Positions 15,454 through 24,714 of a DNA stretch of 33,166 nucleotides are shown piece by piece. The stretch comes from an uncultured Mediterraneibacter sp. (lineage in GTDB: Bacteria; Bacillota; Clostridia; Lachnospirales; Lachnospiraceae): NCBI GenBank assembly GCA_944377745.1, contig CALWFV010000041.1, positions 1 through 33,166 of the forward strand, in the 5' to 3' direction. The translations under genes were made by a program, and so were the position numbers. Under the pieces are notes generated by a model. The model was given only the letters and a program-made list of their open reading frames with translations. It was not told the origin of the DNA and did no database searches. Position 1 is the stretch's first letter. Every line of letters starts with the position of its first letter.

Positions 15454-16803
15454 CTAAGCCTTTTTCACCAGACGCGCGATGAAAAATCCGTCGCATTTAT
15501 GTATCCCGGGCAGGAGCTGGATGCAGCCTCCGTCCTGCACATCGTCCCGGAGTTCCGGGCAGAGTCTGCCTTTGATGTCATCCAGTTTAAATTCCGGATG
15601 ATTTTCCAGGAACCAGTACAGGTTCCCCGTGTTCTCCGCCTGATCCACCGTACATGTGCTGTAGATGAGCGCTCCGCCCGGCTTCACATAGCGATGGACG
15701 CAGCTTAAGATCTCTCTCTGCAGATGGACAAGGCTTTCCGTCCCCTCCGGAGACGCCTTGTATTTCAGATCCGTCTTCTTCCCCAGCACACCCAGGCCGG
15801 AGCAGGGAAGATCCGCGATCACCAGATCTGCCTTCCCTTCGGAATCCGGGTCAAACACGGAAGCATCCTGCACCTTTGTCTCAATGTTTTCCAGGCCGGA
15901 CCTGTCAATATTTTCCCGGATCAGGTCCGCTTTGTACTCGGTCAGATCCCTGGCTTCAACATGTCCCGTACCGTTCAGCTTCTCTGCGATGTGGAGGGCT
16001 TTCCCGCCGGGGGCGGCGCAGACATCGATGACATACGCCCCTTTCTGCGGGTCCGCCGCTTCCCCCACCAGCATGGAACTGACGTCCTGGACTGCGAACA
16101 GCCCCTCACGGAAGCTCTCCAGACCTTCCAGATGGTCATACCCTGATATCTCAAACGCATAGGGCAGATAGGGGTGAGGCGTTACCGTTACATTTTCCTG
16201 TTCCAGGCGCGTCATCAGCTCTTCCGGCGTGATCCGGTTCTGACAGCAGCGGATGGTCAGCGGTTTTTCCTCCTGGAAATCCCGGAGCATGGCTTCGATC
16301 ACATCGGGCTCATATTCCTGCTGCCACAGCTTCAGTATCCACTCCGGGCAGGAATACCGGACAGACAGCGCCTCAAGTCCCTCCGTCGGATACTCCACAC
16401 CATCCAGTCCTCTCGCCACGCTCCGGAGCACGCCGTTCACATACCCTTTCAGCCCGGAAAAACCCTTCCGGACTGCCAGTTTCACCGCCTCGCTGCAGAC
16501 GGCATGGTCCGGCACACTGTCCATATATTTAAGCTGATACACTCCGCTCCTTAAGATATTGCGGATCACCGGCTTCATCTTTCTCACTTTTACTTTGGAA
16601 AACCGGTCCAGGATATAATCGATCTCGATCATATGCTCCAGCGTCCCTTCCGTCACCCTGGTGATAAAGGCACGCTCCCGCTTGACGAGATACTGGTATT
16701 TTGCGAGAACATCCCGCAGGATCCGATGGCTGTAAGCGCCGTTCTCCGTCACTTCCATCAGGATCTCAAGAACGATCTCCCGTTCGTTTACTGTTTTAGT
16801 CAT
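15454..16803 (-). CDS. rsmB: 16S rRNA (cytosine-967-C5)-methyltransferase
   Basis: The 449-residue enzyme has an N-terminal NusB-like RNA-binding domain (~1-140; NEREIVLEILMEVTENGAYSH) and a C-terminal SAM methyltransferase domain. VIDVCAAPGGKALHIAEKL binds SAM, DLPCSGLG carries one active Cys and YSTCTVDQAEN the catalytic Cys. The ATG overlaps the peptidase stop by 8 bases and has AGGAGG 11 bases upstream. Confidence 0.96.
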   Translation of the reverse strand: MTKTVNEREIVLEILMEVTENGAYSHRILRDVLAKYQYLVKRERAFITRVTEGTLEHMIEIDYILDRFSKVKVRKMKPVIRNILRSGVYQLKYMDSVPDHAVCSEAVKLAVRKGFSGLKGYVNGVLRSVARGLDGVEYPTEGLEALSVRYSCPEWILKLWQQEYEPDVIEAMLRDFQEEKPLTIRCCQNRITPEELMTRLEQENVTVTPHPYLPYAFEISGYDHLEGLESFREGLFAVQDVSSMLVGEAADPQKGAYVIDVCAAPGGKALHIAEKLNGTGHVEARDLTEYKADLIRENIDRSGLENIETKVQDASVFDPDSEGKADLVIADLPCSGLGVLGKKTDLKYKASPEGTESLVHLQREILSCVHRYVKPGGALIYSTCTVDQAENTGNLYWFLENHPEFKLDDIKGRLCPELRDDVQDGGCIQLLPGIHKCDGFFIARLVKKA

Positions 16804-17497
16804 CGTTTCTTCGTCCTCCTATGATCATCAGCCGCAGAAGCTGCAGTATCATGGACGCCGCGCTTGCCACGTAGGTCAGGGCAGCGGCCCCCAGCACCTT
16901 CTTCACCGCTCCGACCTCATCCGGATAGAGCATCCCCGAGGACTCCAGCACCCTCACCGCTCTCCCGGAAGCATTGAACTCCACCGGGAGGATCACGATC
17001 TGGAAGAGTACTGCTGCCGAGAACAGCAGTATCCCCAGATTGATCAGCAGGGAGGACATCTGTCCGCCCATGAGAAGGCCAATGATGATCAGCGGCCAGG
17101 AAATGGCCGAACCGAAGTTTGCCACCGGGACAAGTGCGCCCCGGATGGACAGCGGCGCATATCCCACGGAGTGCTGGACCGCGTGCCCGCACTCATGTGC
17201 CGCCACACCCACAGCCGCCACGGAAGACGAATTGTACACCGTGTCGGAAAGCCCCAGCGTCTTGTTCCTGGGATCGTAATGGTCGGTCAGGTTTCCCGGG
17301 ATATGGACCACACGGACATCATAGATCCCGTTCCGCCTCAGGATCCGCTCCGCCGCCTCCTTTCCCGTCATCCCGGAATGGCTGCGCATCCGGGAATATC
17401 TGTTGAACACACTGTTCACACGGGCTGAAGCGATCATGCAGATCACAACGCCGATCACGACAAGTATATAGGTTGGGTCAAAATAATAATAAAACAT
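16796..17497 (-). CDS. Membrane zinc metallopeptidase (YugP-like, Zn_peptidase_2)
   Basis: The 233-residue integral membrane protein has the zinc signature AAHECGHAVQ (His101, Glu102, His105) and a probable third ligand in ILPVEFNAS. An N-terminal membrane segment (~8-25) and two or three hydrophobic segments (~120-175, ~200-225) enclose the catalytic site. The family is conserved in Firmicutes and commonly lies between fmt and rsmB, as here, but its substrate is not known. AGGAGG is 8 bases before the ATG. An 84-base gap separates it from fmt. Confidence 0.92.
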   Translation of the reverse strand: MFYYYFDPTYILVVIGVVICMIASARVNSVFNRYSRMRSHSGMTGKEAAERILRRNGIYDVRVVHIPGNLTDHYDPRNKTLGLSDTVYNSSSVAAVGVAAHECGHAVQHSVGYAPLSIRGALVPVANFGSAISWPLIIIGLLMGGQMSSLLINLGILLFSAAVLFQIVILPVEFNASGRAVRVLESSGMLYPDEVGAVKKVLGAAALTYVASAASMILQLLRLMIIGGRRNDD

Positions 17498-17581
17498 TCT
17501 ATCATCCTCCTGAGATTCCAGTTGATCTTCTGTTCGATCATGCGCCCGGAATATTCCAGGGATCAGTTCGCATCCTCCGCG

Positions 17582-18517
17582 CTATTCCCGCGTGAATACC
17601 GTTCCTTCTTCCAGCGCATACCCCCTCAGGAATGCACCCGTCTCCATCCTTTTCTTTCCCGGGATCTGAAGCTCATATACCTGCAGGACTCCATCTCCCG
17701 TCTGGACCGTGAGATGATCCTTTGCAACCGCAAGGACTGTTCCCGGCTCTGCCTTTCCGGAATCTGCCTCTGCTCTCGCCCGCCAGATCTTCATCACCTT
17801 ACCGTTCCAGTGAGTATATGCGCTGGGCCAGGAATTTAAGCCCCGCACGAGACGTTCGATGCGGACGGCAGAGTCATTCCAGTCAATGTTTCCAAGTTTC
17901 TTATCCAGCATCCTTGCATATGCCGTCGGACTCTCTCCCTGTTTTTCAAAGGAAGCCGTCCCGTCTTCCAGGGCTTTCAGAGTCTCCACGCACAGCTTTG
18001 CGCCGGCATCCGCCAGTTTATCGTGAAGAGATTCCCCGGTCTCATCCTCCGCGATGGGGACTTCTGTCTTCATGATCATGTCTCCCGTGTCCAGCCCTTC
18101 GTCCATCTGCATGGTGGTCACGCCGGTGACCTTCTCCCCCTCGATGATCGCCCACTGGATCGGAGCAGCGCCCCGGTATTTGGGAAGCAGCGAGGCGTGG
18201 ACATTGATACATCCATAGGGAGTCAGCTCCAGGATCGACTTCGGAAGGATCTGACCGAAGGCGATGACCACCATCACATCGGCGTGATATTTTTCCAGTT
18301 CTTCCACGCACTGCGGATCCCGGATCTTTTTCGGCTGATACACCGGGATCCCGTGTCTCATCGCCGCCGCTTTCACCGGGGTGGGCTGCATCTCCTTGCC
18401 CCGACCTTTCGGCTTGTCCGGCTGGGTCACCGCAAGACATACGTCATGCCCCGCTTCTACCAGGGCTTCCAGTGTTCCCACGGAGAAATCGGGGGTTCCC
18501 ATAAATATGACTCTCAT
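17582..18517 (-). CDS. fmt: Methionyl-tRNA formyltransferase
   Basis: Fmt formylates Met-tRNA for translation initiation, using 10-formyl-tetrahydrofolate. The 311 residues start MRVIFMGTPDFSV. The catalytic region includes IAFGQILP, NVHASLLPKYRGAAPIQWAI and MDEGLDTGDM. A C-terminal OB-type domain binds tRNA. AGGAG is 6 bases before the ATG and just 3 bases separate it from def, its functional partner. Confidence 0.97.
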   Translation of the reverse strand: MRVIFMGTPDFSVGTLEALVEAGHDVCLAVTQPDKPKGRGKEMQPTPVKAAAMRHGIPVYQPKKIRDPQCVEELEKYHADVMVVIAFGQILPKSILELTPYGCINVHASLLPKYRGAAPIQWAIIEGEKVTGVTTMQMDEGLDTGDMIMKTEVPIAEDETGESLHDKLADAGAKLCVETLKALEDGTASFEKQGESPTAYARMLDKKLGNIDWNDSAVRIERLVRGLNSWPSAYTHWNGKVMKIWRARAEADSGKAEPGTVLAVAKDHLTVQTGDGVLQVYELQIPGKKRMETGAFLRGYALEEGTVFTRE

Positions 18518-18520
18518 CTC

Positions 18521-19018
18521 TTACTCCTCCGTTTCTTCCTCGTCTTCCTCCGGTTCCTCATAGGTCACGTCATGGAGACCGTCCTCTGTCTTGTCCACGT
18601 AAAGCTGCCCTGAGAGATGGTCGATCTCATGGCAGAACGCTCTTGCCAGAAGTCCTTCCCCTTCCATCTCAAAAGGTTCCATCTCCTGGTTCAGCGCCCT
18701 CACTTTTACATGGTCCGGGCGGGTAACATATCCCCATTTTCCGGGAACGCTTAAGCACCCTTCCTCCCCGGTCTGCTCTCCGGACGTCTCAAGGATCTCC
18801 GGGTTGATCAGTACGATGGGTCCTTCCCCCACATCGATGACCACGATCTTTTTAAGCACGCCCACCTGGGGAGCCGCAAGACCCACACCGTTCTTGTCGT
18901 ACATGGTCTCAAGCATATCCCCGATCAGGATCTTCGTCCGAAGCGTCATCTTCGGCACATCCTTACATTTCTTTGTCAGTATCTCATCTCCGATTTCTCT
19001 CACCTGTCTTATCGCCAT
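18521..19018 (-). CDS. def: Peptide deformylase
   Basis: A metalloenzyme removing the formyl group from nascent N-termini. I choose ATG 19016-19018 (MAIRQVREIGDEIL), because AGGAG lies 9 bases before it. A frame extended to 19066 would add a 16-residue leader, and an ATG two codons earlier is only 3 bases from AGGAG. The three motifs are GVGLAAPQVG (44-53), EGCLSVP (86-92) and HEIDH (130-134). The 165 residues end in a long acidic tail (EEPEEDEEETEE). It lies between priA and fmt. Confidence 0.97.
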   Translation of the reverse strand: MAIRQVREIGDEILTKKCKDVPKMTLRTKILIGDMLETMYDKNGVGLAAPQVGVLKKIVVIDVGEGPIVLINPEILETSGEQTGEEGCLSVPGKWGYVTRPDHVKVRALNQEMEPFEMEGEGLLARAFCHEIDHLSGQLYVDKTEDGLHDVTYEEPEEDEEETEE

Positions 19019-19062
19019 AATCATAATCTCCTTCCTGTTACATTCTGCACAGTGTTCTTTTG

Positions 19063-21348
19063 TCATATTCCCATCGGGTCAAAATCAAACTGGATCCGCA
19101 TCTTGTTAAATCCCGAGTTGATCTCAATATACTGTTCCAGCCTGTCCTTGATCCCTGTAAGTGTATCATATTCCGGCGCTTTTATATAGATGACCCGCCG
19201 GTAGATGTCCTTTACCTTGTCGATGCCGGGACTTGCGGGACCGATGACCGCCGCTCTTTTCCTTGTGTCCTCCGGGACGGTTTTCTGTCCTGCCGCTTTC
19301 TGTTCTCCCGCTTTCCTTGCGTTTCCGCTTACCCGGAGTGCATATTCTCTCAGATAGCGGCACCCTTTGTCAAGGAGTTCCTCATCCCCGCAGGATACGA
19401 GCACCGCCAGGAGATGCTCCGCGGGAGGATATCCCATCAGTTCCCTGTAGCTGATCTCCTGCGCATAAAACGCTTCGTAATCCTGGGCAGCCGCTGTCTC
19501 CACAGCATAATGTTCCGGGCTGTAGGTCTGGATCACCGCCTCGCCGGGGCGTTCTCCTCTCCCCGCCCTGCCCACCGCCTGGGTCAGAAGCTGGAAGGTC
19601 CGTTCCCCGGAACGGTAGTCGTCCGTGTACAGCGACATGTCCGCCGCCAGCACGCCCACCAGGGTCACATTGGGGAAATCATGCCCCTTCACGATCATCT
19701 GGGTTCCCACAAGGACATCCGCCTCCTCGTTGGCAAAAGCCGAGAGGATCTTCTCATAGGAATCCTTCTGCCGTGTGGTGTCCATATCCATCCGCAGCAC
19801 CCTCGCCTGGGGGAAGCGCTCCTTTACAATGTCCTCGATCTGCTGTGTCCCGGCACGGAACTCTCCGATGTGGCGGGAGCCGCATTCCGGGCACACCGTC
19901 ACTTTTGCGCGGGTATACCCGCAGTAATGGCACCGCATAGTCCCGTCCCGGTGGACTGAGAGGGACACGCTGCAGTGGGGACACTTTACCACATGTCCGC
20001 ACTCCCGGCAGGATACGAATCCGGAATAGCCCCTCCGGTTTAAAAAGAGCATGATCTGCTCCTTTTTCTCAAGCCGGTCTTCCATCAGCTCCTGCAGCTT
20101 CCTGCTCAGGATCGAACGGTTCCCCTCCCGGAGTTCCCGCCGCAGATCCACGGTATACACATCGGCAAGACGCTGCATCCGCGACCGATTCTTCAGTTCC
20201 AGGAGAATATACTCGCCTTTCCGCGCCCGATACATGGCTTCCAGGGACGGAGTCGCGCTTCCCAGCACTACTCCAGCGCCCTCCATCTGCGCCCGGCGGA
20301 CCGCTGTCTCTCTGGCATGATACCGGGGCGTCTGCTCGCTTTTATAAGTAGGTTCATGTTCCTCGTCGATAACGATCAGCCCCAGATCCGGGAAAGGCGT
20401 GAACAGTGCGGAGCGGGGACCGATCATCACGTCCACCTCCCCTGCCTTTGCCCGCATCATCTGGTCGTACCGTTCTCCCGGCGAGAGCCTGGAATTCATG
20501 ATAGAGACCCGGTCCCCGAAATTCCGGTAGAACCGCATCACCGTCTGATAGGTCAGCGCGATCTCCGGGATCAGGACGATTGCCTGCTTTCCCATCTCCA
20601 CAACAGTCCGGATCATCTCCATGTACACTTCCGTCTTCCCGCTGCCAGTCACGCCGTATAAAAGATAAGTATTCCTCAGCCCATTCTCATAGTCTTGCCG
20701 GAAACGGCGGATGGCAGACATCTGCTCCTCTGTAAACATGATCTTTTTTGCCGCCTGCTCCGTCTTTTTCACCGGATTCCGGTAGACCTGCTCCTCCTCG
20801 ATCTCAAGTACGCCCTGTTCTTCCAGGGCGCGGATCACGGGAAGAGTAATATTCAGTTTTTTTGTCACCAGATCATAGTCCAGCACCGGGTCGTCAAGCA
20901 GAGCCGCCATCAGCCTTGCCCTCGCCTTCTGACTCTTCTGCAGATAGAATTCCAGTTTTTCCTTTCCTTCCTCCTCGCCAAGCAGCAGACGGAGGCGGCG
21001 TTTCATCCTGGCATTTTCCTTCTGCTTGATGGGAAGGACCGTCTTAAGAGCCTGGATCATGGTACCGCCGTAGTTCTCCTTCATCCAGGCTGCAAGGGCG
21101 ATGAGTTTTGCCTCGATCTCCACGCCTTCCCTGGAAATATCCCCTATCTCTTTTATCTTTGACAGATCATAATCGCAGGTCTCGGAGATCCCTGTCACAT
21201 AGCCCTTCGTGCGCCGGTTTCCCTTCCCAAAAGGCACCAGCACTTCCATCCCGGCTTCCAGTTCCCCTTCCAGCCGTTCCGGGATCCTGTACTGGAAGAT
21301 CTTATCCAGCCTTTCATGTTTTATATCTATGATAATATCCGCAAACAC
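19063..21348 (-). CDS. priA: Primosomal protein N', replication restart helicase
   Basis: PriA binds stalled forks and reloads the replicative helicase. The 761 residues run as follows: an N-terminal DNA-binding domain, helicase Walker A GVTGSGKTE, Walker B DEEHEP, then a paired zinc module (CRECGH, CPHC, CHYCG, CPECG, eight Cys). The helicase C-domain (VGTQMIVKGHDFPN; QAVGRAGR) and a C-terminal domain complete it. That last domain holds a Lys/Ala/Gly-rich insert (about residues 680-705, near RVSGNARKAGEQK). The start is GTG 21346-21348; no other in-frame start follows the murE stop 15 bases upstream, and the binding site is weak, so coupling with murE is likely. Confidence 0.97.
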   Translation of the reverse strand: MFADIIIDIKHERLDKIFQYRIPERLEGELEAGMEVLVPFGKGNRRTKGYVTGISETCDYDLSKIKEIGDISREGVEIEAKLIALAAWMKENYGGTMIQALKTVLPIKQKENARMKRRLRLLLGEEEGKEKLEFYLQKSQKARARLMAALLDDPVLDYDLVTKKLNITLPVIRALEEQGVLEIEEEQVYRNPVKKTEQAAKKIMFTEEQMSAIRRFRQDYENGLRNTYLLYGVTGSGKTEVYMEMIRTVVEMGKQAIVLIPEIALTYQTVMRFYRNFGDRVSIMNSRLSPGERYDQMMRAKAGEVDVMIGPRSALFTPFPDLGLIVIDEEHEPTYKSEQTPRYHARETAVRRAQMEGAGVVLGSATPSLEAMYRARKGEYILLELKNRSRMQRLADVYTVDLRRELREGNRSILSRKLQELMEDRLEKKEQIMLFLNRRGYSGFVSCRECGHVVKCPHCSVSLSVHRDGTMRCHYCGYTRAKVTVCPECGSRHIGEFRAGTQQIEDIVKERFPQARVLRMDMDTTRQKDSYEKILSAFANEEADVLVGTQMIVKGHDFPNVTLVGVLAADMSLYTDDYRSGERTFQLLTQAVGRAGRGERPGEAVIQTYSPEHYAVETAAAQDYEAFYAQEISYRELMGYPPAEHLLAVLVSCGDEELLDKGCRYLREYALRVSGNARKAGEQKAAGQKTVPEDTRKRAAVIGPASPGIDKVKDIYRRVIYIKAPEYDTLTGIKDRLEQYIEINSGFNKMRIQFDFDPMGI

Positions 21349-21363
21349 ACACTCACACCATTC

Positions 21364-22851
21364 TCAGTCCTGTTTTCGTTCCTGCTGTTCCTCTCTCAGT
21401 TCCTCCAGCACCTCCGCGATCAGGACGCGTTCATCCATTGGGTATTTGACTCCCTTGATCTCCTGATAATCCTCGTGCCCTTTCCCTGCAAGAACGATGA
21501 CGTCCCCCGGCTCTCCGTGGGCGATGGCGTACTTGATCGCCTCTTTCCGGTCGCAGATCTCCACATATTTTCCGTCAGTCTTTCCAATCCCGGTCTTGAT
21601 ATCGTCGATGATCGCCTGGGGTTCCTCGAATCTCGGATTGTCTGACGTAATGATAGTCAGATCCGCAAGACGCCCGGACACCTCGCCCATCTCGTACCTT
21701 CTGTCTTTTGACCGGTTCCCGCCGCATCCGAACAGGCAGACGAGCCGCTTCGGATGGTATTCTCTCAGAGTAGTGAGAAGGCTCTCCAGGCTCATGGCAT
21801 TGTGGGCATAATCGATCATCAGGGTAAACTCGTCAGACACCTTGATCATCTCGATACGTCCTTTTACCTTCGCCTTCTTCAGCGCTTCTTTGATCTTATC
21901 CGCCGGGACGTCGAAGTAATGGCACACAGCGATGGCAGACAGAGAATTGTATACGCTGAACTTGCCCGGGATGTCGATCTCCACGTCAAAGTCCATCAGC
22001 CCCGCCACATGGTAGGCAACGCCCAGATAGCCCGGTCTGGATACCAGTTCCACATTTTCCGCCCGAAGATCCGCTTTTTCAGAGAAGCCGTAGGTCTCGA
22101 TCCGGCAGGTAGAACCCTGGAAGACGTCCTCAAAATATTTGTCGTCTACATTCGCGATCCCCAATTTACACTGCTTGAACAGAAGGCCCTTGCATCTCTT
22201 ATAATCATCAAAATCTTTGTGTTCGTTCGGACCGATATGGTCGTGTCCCAGATTGGTGAAGATGCCGATCTCAAACGGGATTCCCGCCGTCCGGTGGAGC
22301 ATCAGCCCCTGGGAGGACACTTCCATGACCACGCTGTCGCATCCTTCTTTTACCATCTCGGCAAAATACTGGTGGATGGTAAAGGACTCGGGCGTCGTGT
22401 TTGCCGCCGGGATATGCTTCCCGCCGATGATTGCCTCAATGGTCCCGATCAGCCCCACTTTGTGTCCCACTCCCTCAAGGATGGATTTGATCATATATGT
22501 GGTCGTGGTCTTTCCCTTGGTACCTGTGATCCCGATGATCTTCAGTTTCTCCGCAGGATAGCCGAAATATGCCGCGGACATGAGCGCCAGAGCATATCGG
22601 GTGTCCGGCACCCGGATCACGGTCACGTTCTCCGGCACTTCCACTTCCTTCTCCACCACCAGAGCCGCCGCTCCTTTCTCCGCCACATCCGCAGCGAATT
22701 TGTGTCCGTCTGACACCGCGCCGCTGATGCAGACAAAGACAGATCCCTTCTCAACCTTTCTCGAATCATTGACAAGTGTCGTCACCTCGGTCTGATCACT
22801 GCCCTGGATCACTTCGTAATCAAGACGTTCCAATAATTTATCTAATTTCAC
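21364..22851 (-). CDS. murE: UDP-MurNAc-L-Ala-D-Glu : diaminopimelate ligase
   Basis: MurE adds the third amino acid of the peptidoglycan stem. ATP site GITGTKGKTTTT, TTPES, then NLGHDHIGPNEH, YAHNAMSLE and the specificity motif DNPR in SDNPRFEEP. DNPR is typical of meso-diaminopimelate ligases; lysine ligases differ there. I start at GTG 22849-22851 (495 residues), because AGGAGG (22861-22866) is 9 bases upstream. The ATG at 22858-22860 directly abuts AGGAGG and cannot use it. It is the first gene of the 15-gene leftward operon. A -10-like TATAAT lies at 22876-22881, but the nearest TTGACC is 20 bases further, which is too far for a standard promoter. Confidence 0.96.
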   Translation of the reverse strand: MKLDKLLERLDYEVIQGSDQTEVTTLVNDSRKVEKGSVFVCISGAVSDGHKFAADVAEKGAAALVVEKEVEVPENVTVIRVPDTRYALALMSAAYFGYPAEKLKIIGITGTKGKTTTTYMIKSILEGVGHKVGLIGTIEAIIGGKHIPAANTTPESFTIHQYFAEMVKEGCDSVVMEVSSQGLMLHRTAGIPFEIGIFTNLGHDHIGPNEHKDFDDYKRCKGLLFKQCKLGIANVDDKYFEDVFQGSTCRIETYGFSEKADLRAENVELVSRPGYLGVAYHVAGLMDFDVEIDIPGKFSVYNSLSAIAVCHYFDVPADKIKEALKKAKVKGRIEMIKVSDEFTLMIDYAHNAMSLESLLTTLREYHPKRLVCLFGCGGNRSKDRRYEMGEVSGRLADLTIITSDNPRFEEPQAIIDDIKTGIGKTDGKYVEICDRKEAIKYAIAHGEPGDVIVLAGKGHEDYQEIKGVKYPMDERVLIAEVLEELREEQQERKQD

Positions 22852-22890
22852 GGTTACCATCCTCCTGATCTGGATATTATATTCTTATTT

Positions 22891-23123
22891 AACGATGCCA
22901 GGGTCAAAAGGTCCAAGCCTGCATGAGCTTGCTCATAGGCGAGTGAAAGACCTTGGGACCCGCCCCGATATGAGCATAAAAGTGGGATGTATATCCCACG
23001 ATATGCGAATATTGGGGGAGGATTGTGAAAGTGCGCAGCACGGAACAATCCGCAGGCATCGCAGTTGGGGGTTTTACCCCCAACATCATTACCTGTGTTA
23101 TAGAATACCACAATCTCCCCCCG
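22891..23123 (+). ncRNA. Structured non-coding RNA candidate between murE and agcS
   Basis: The segment folds into successive stems on the + strand. GGGTC/GACCC (22901, 22957), AGGTC/GACCT (22909, 22949), GCCT/AGGC and ATGAGC/GCTCAT (22923, 22931) are nested in one long hairpin. A second hairpin is GTGGGAT/ATCCCAC (22982, 22993) on GCATA/TATGC, then ATAT/ATAT separated by GA facing GA. A closing stem GGGGGAG/CTCCCCC (23014, 23115) encloses GATTGT/ACAATC with GTGC/GCAC inside, and a 9-bp GTTGGGGGT/ACCCCCAAC (23064, 23076). The GA/GA step forms tandem sheared pairs only as + strand RNA. Short frames here are not protein-like. The raiA RNA family of Clostridia has about this size, but I cannot assign a family. 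A weak promoter (TTACCA, 18, TATATT at 22878) precedes it. Confidence 0.6.
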
Positions 23124-23291
23124 GTTGCAAAATATACAATTTTTCTGGACAAAGACCGGGGATTACGTTATGCTATGGGAGCTGCTCTATCGGATAATCA
23201 CTGCATCAGATATGTTACAGCGCTTTTCAGGCTGTAACTCAGGTATTGACAAAACGATTTCAAAATAAGAATGGAAAGAGAGGATTTTATT

Positions 23292-24695
23292 TTGCTTACT
23301 GATTTTATCAACGCACTGAGCGATCTGCTCTACAGTTACATCCTGATCATCCTGCTGTTGGGAACAGGGATCTATTTTTCGATCAGGACCCGTTTCGTGC
23401 AGTTCCGACTTTTTATCGAATCACTCCGGGTGGTGGCTCAGCCGGGATCCGATGAGAACGGACTGTCCTCATTCCAGGCGCTGATGGTATCCACTGCCTC
23501 CCGTGTCGGGACAGGGAACATCGCGGGGATCTCCACCGCGATCTGCCTGGGCGGACCGGGCGCGGTCTTCTGGATGTGGCTTACCGCCATCCTCGGAAGC
23601 GCGTCTGCATTCATCGAGAGCACACTGGCACAGATCTACAAACGCCGTGCCGAGGACGGAAGCTCCTACGGCGGACCTGCGTACTACATCCAGGCTGCTC
23701 TGAAAAAGCACTGGATCGGCGCTGCTTTTGCCGTCTTCCTGATCCTTACCTATATGGGCGGGTTCAATCTGGTCGCCTCCTTTAATATTGCCGACTCCTT
23801 CCGGGCTTACAGCTTCTTCAACGAGTCCTCCACACCGTTGATCGTCGGGCTGATCCTGGCTGTGGTCTTTGCGGTCTGCATCTTCGGCGGGAGCAAACAG
23901 ATCTCCCGGATCACAGAGGTGCTTGTGCCGTTCATGGGACTGTTCTATCTGGCGGCGGCGCTGTTTATCGTGGTCACTCACTATTCGCTGATCCCTCAGA
24001 TGTTCTCGGACATCTTTTCCAATGCCTTTGATTTCCGCGCCATCTTCGGTGGGTTCACCGGCTCCTGCATCATGAACGGGATCAAAAGAGGACTGTTCTC
24101 CAACGAGGCCGGCGTAGGCTCCGCTCCCAACGCCGCTGCCAGTGCAGCGGTATCCCATCCGGTAAAACAGGGACTGGTCCAGATGCTGTCTGTATTCATC
24201 GACACGATCCTGATCTGCTCCGCCACTTCCTTTATGCTCCTGTGCTCGGGCGTAGCTCCCAGCGAAAAGCTCAAAGGGATGCCCTGGGTACAGGCGGCAG
24301 CGTCCGAATCCCTGGGCGGATTCGGAACGGTCTTTATCACCATCGCGCTCTGCCTGTTTGCCTTCACCACACTGATCGGCAACTTCTACTATGCGGAGAT
24401 GGGACTGAAATATCTCTGCGGGCGCACTCCGGGGAAAGCGCTCCTCAACACCTTCCGCATCATCGCCGCCCTGATCGTCCTGGCAGGCTCTGTCATGGAG
24501 TTCAGCCTGGTGTGGAGTACCGCGGACGTACTGATGGGCTTCATGGCGCTGATCAACCTGCCCGTGATCATCATTCTTGGCGGTCCGGCAATCCGGTGTA
24601 TGAGAGATTATATGAAACAGAAAAAAGAAGGAAAAGATCCCGTGTTCCGGGCGAAGGATATCCAGCTCGGGGATAAGACGGATTTCTGGAATTGA
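23292..24695 (+). CDS. Alanine/glycine:cation symporter, AGCS family
   Basis: A sodium- or proton-coupled importer of alanine or glycine with about 10-11 membrane segments. The family signature is STASRVGTGNIAGISTA, followed by GGPGAVFWMW, SYGGPAYYI and GLFSNEAGVGSAPNAAA. I choose TTG 23292-23294 (LTDFINALSDLLYSYILI...), because AGAGAGGA lies 7 bases before it and relatives begin at this point. The ATG at 23271 has no ribosome binding site. The resulting ~467 residues fit the family. A TTGACA at 23246-23251 has no convincing -10. It is transcribed away from murE, downstream of the structured RNA candidate. Confidence 0.94.
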   Translation: MLTDFINALSDLLYSYILIILLLGTGIYFSIRTRFVQFRLFIESLRVVAQPGSDENGLSSFQALMVSTASRVGTGNIAGISTAICLGGPGAVFWMWLTAILGSASAFIESTLAQIYKRRAEDGSSYGGPAYYIQAALKKHWIGAAFAVFLILTYMGGFNLVASFNIADSFRAYSFFNESSTPLIVGLILAVVFAVCIFGGSKQISRITEVLVPFMGLFYLAAALFIVVTHYSLIPQMFSDIFSNAFDFRAIFGGFTGSCIMNGIKRGLFSNEAGVGSAPNAAASAAVSHPVKQGLVQMLSVFIDTILICSATSFMLLCSGVAPSEKLKGMPWVQAAASESLGGFGTVFITIALCLFAFTTLIGNFYYAEMGLKYLCGRTPGKALLNTFRIIAALIVLAGSVMEFSLVWSTADVLMGFMALINLPVIIILGGPAIRCMRDYMKQKKEGKDPVFRAKDIQLGDKTDFWN

Positions 24696-24714
24696 TATTT
24701 TGATTATAGTCCAT

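Noticed and set aside
22876-22907. TTGACC ... TATAAT on the - strand as the murE promoter
   Set aside because: The spacing is 20 bases. The TATAAT alone may act as -10, but the pair is not acceptable as a standard promoter.
22904-23197. Short protein frames of 80-100 codons on both strands in the murE-agcS gap
   Set aside because: They cross the hairpins, lack ribosome binding sites and look non-protein; a structured RNA explains the conservation-like features better.
23246-23272. TTGACA before agcS as a promoter
   Set aside because: No -10 with 16-18 base spacing follows; the next AT-rich hexamers give 14-15 bases and poor matches.
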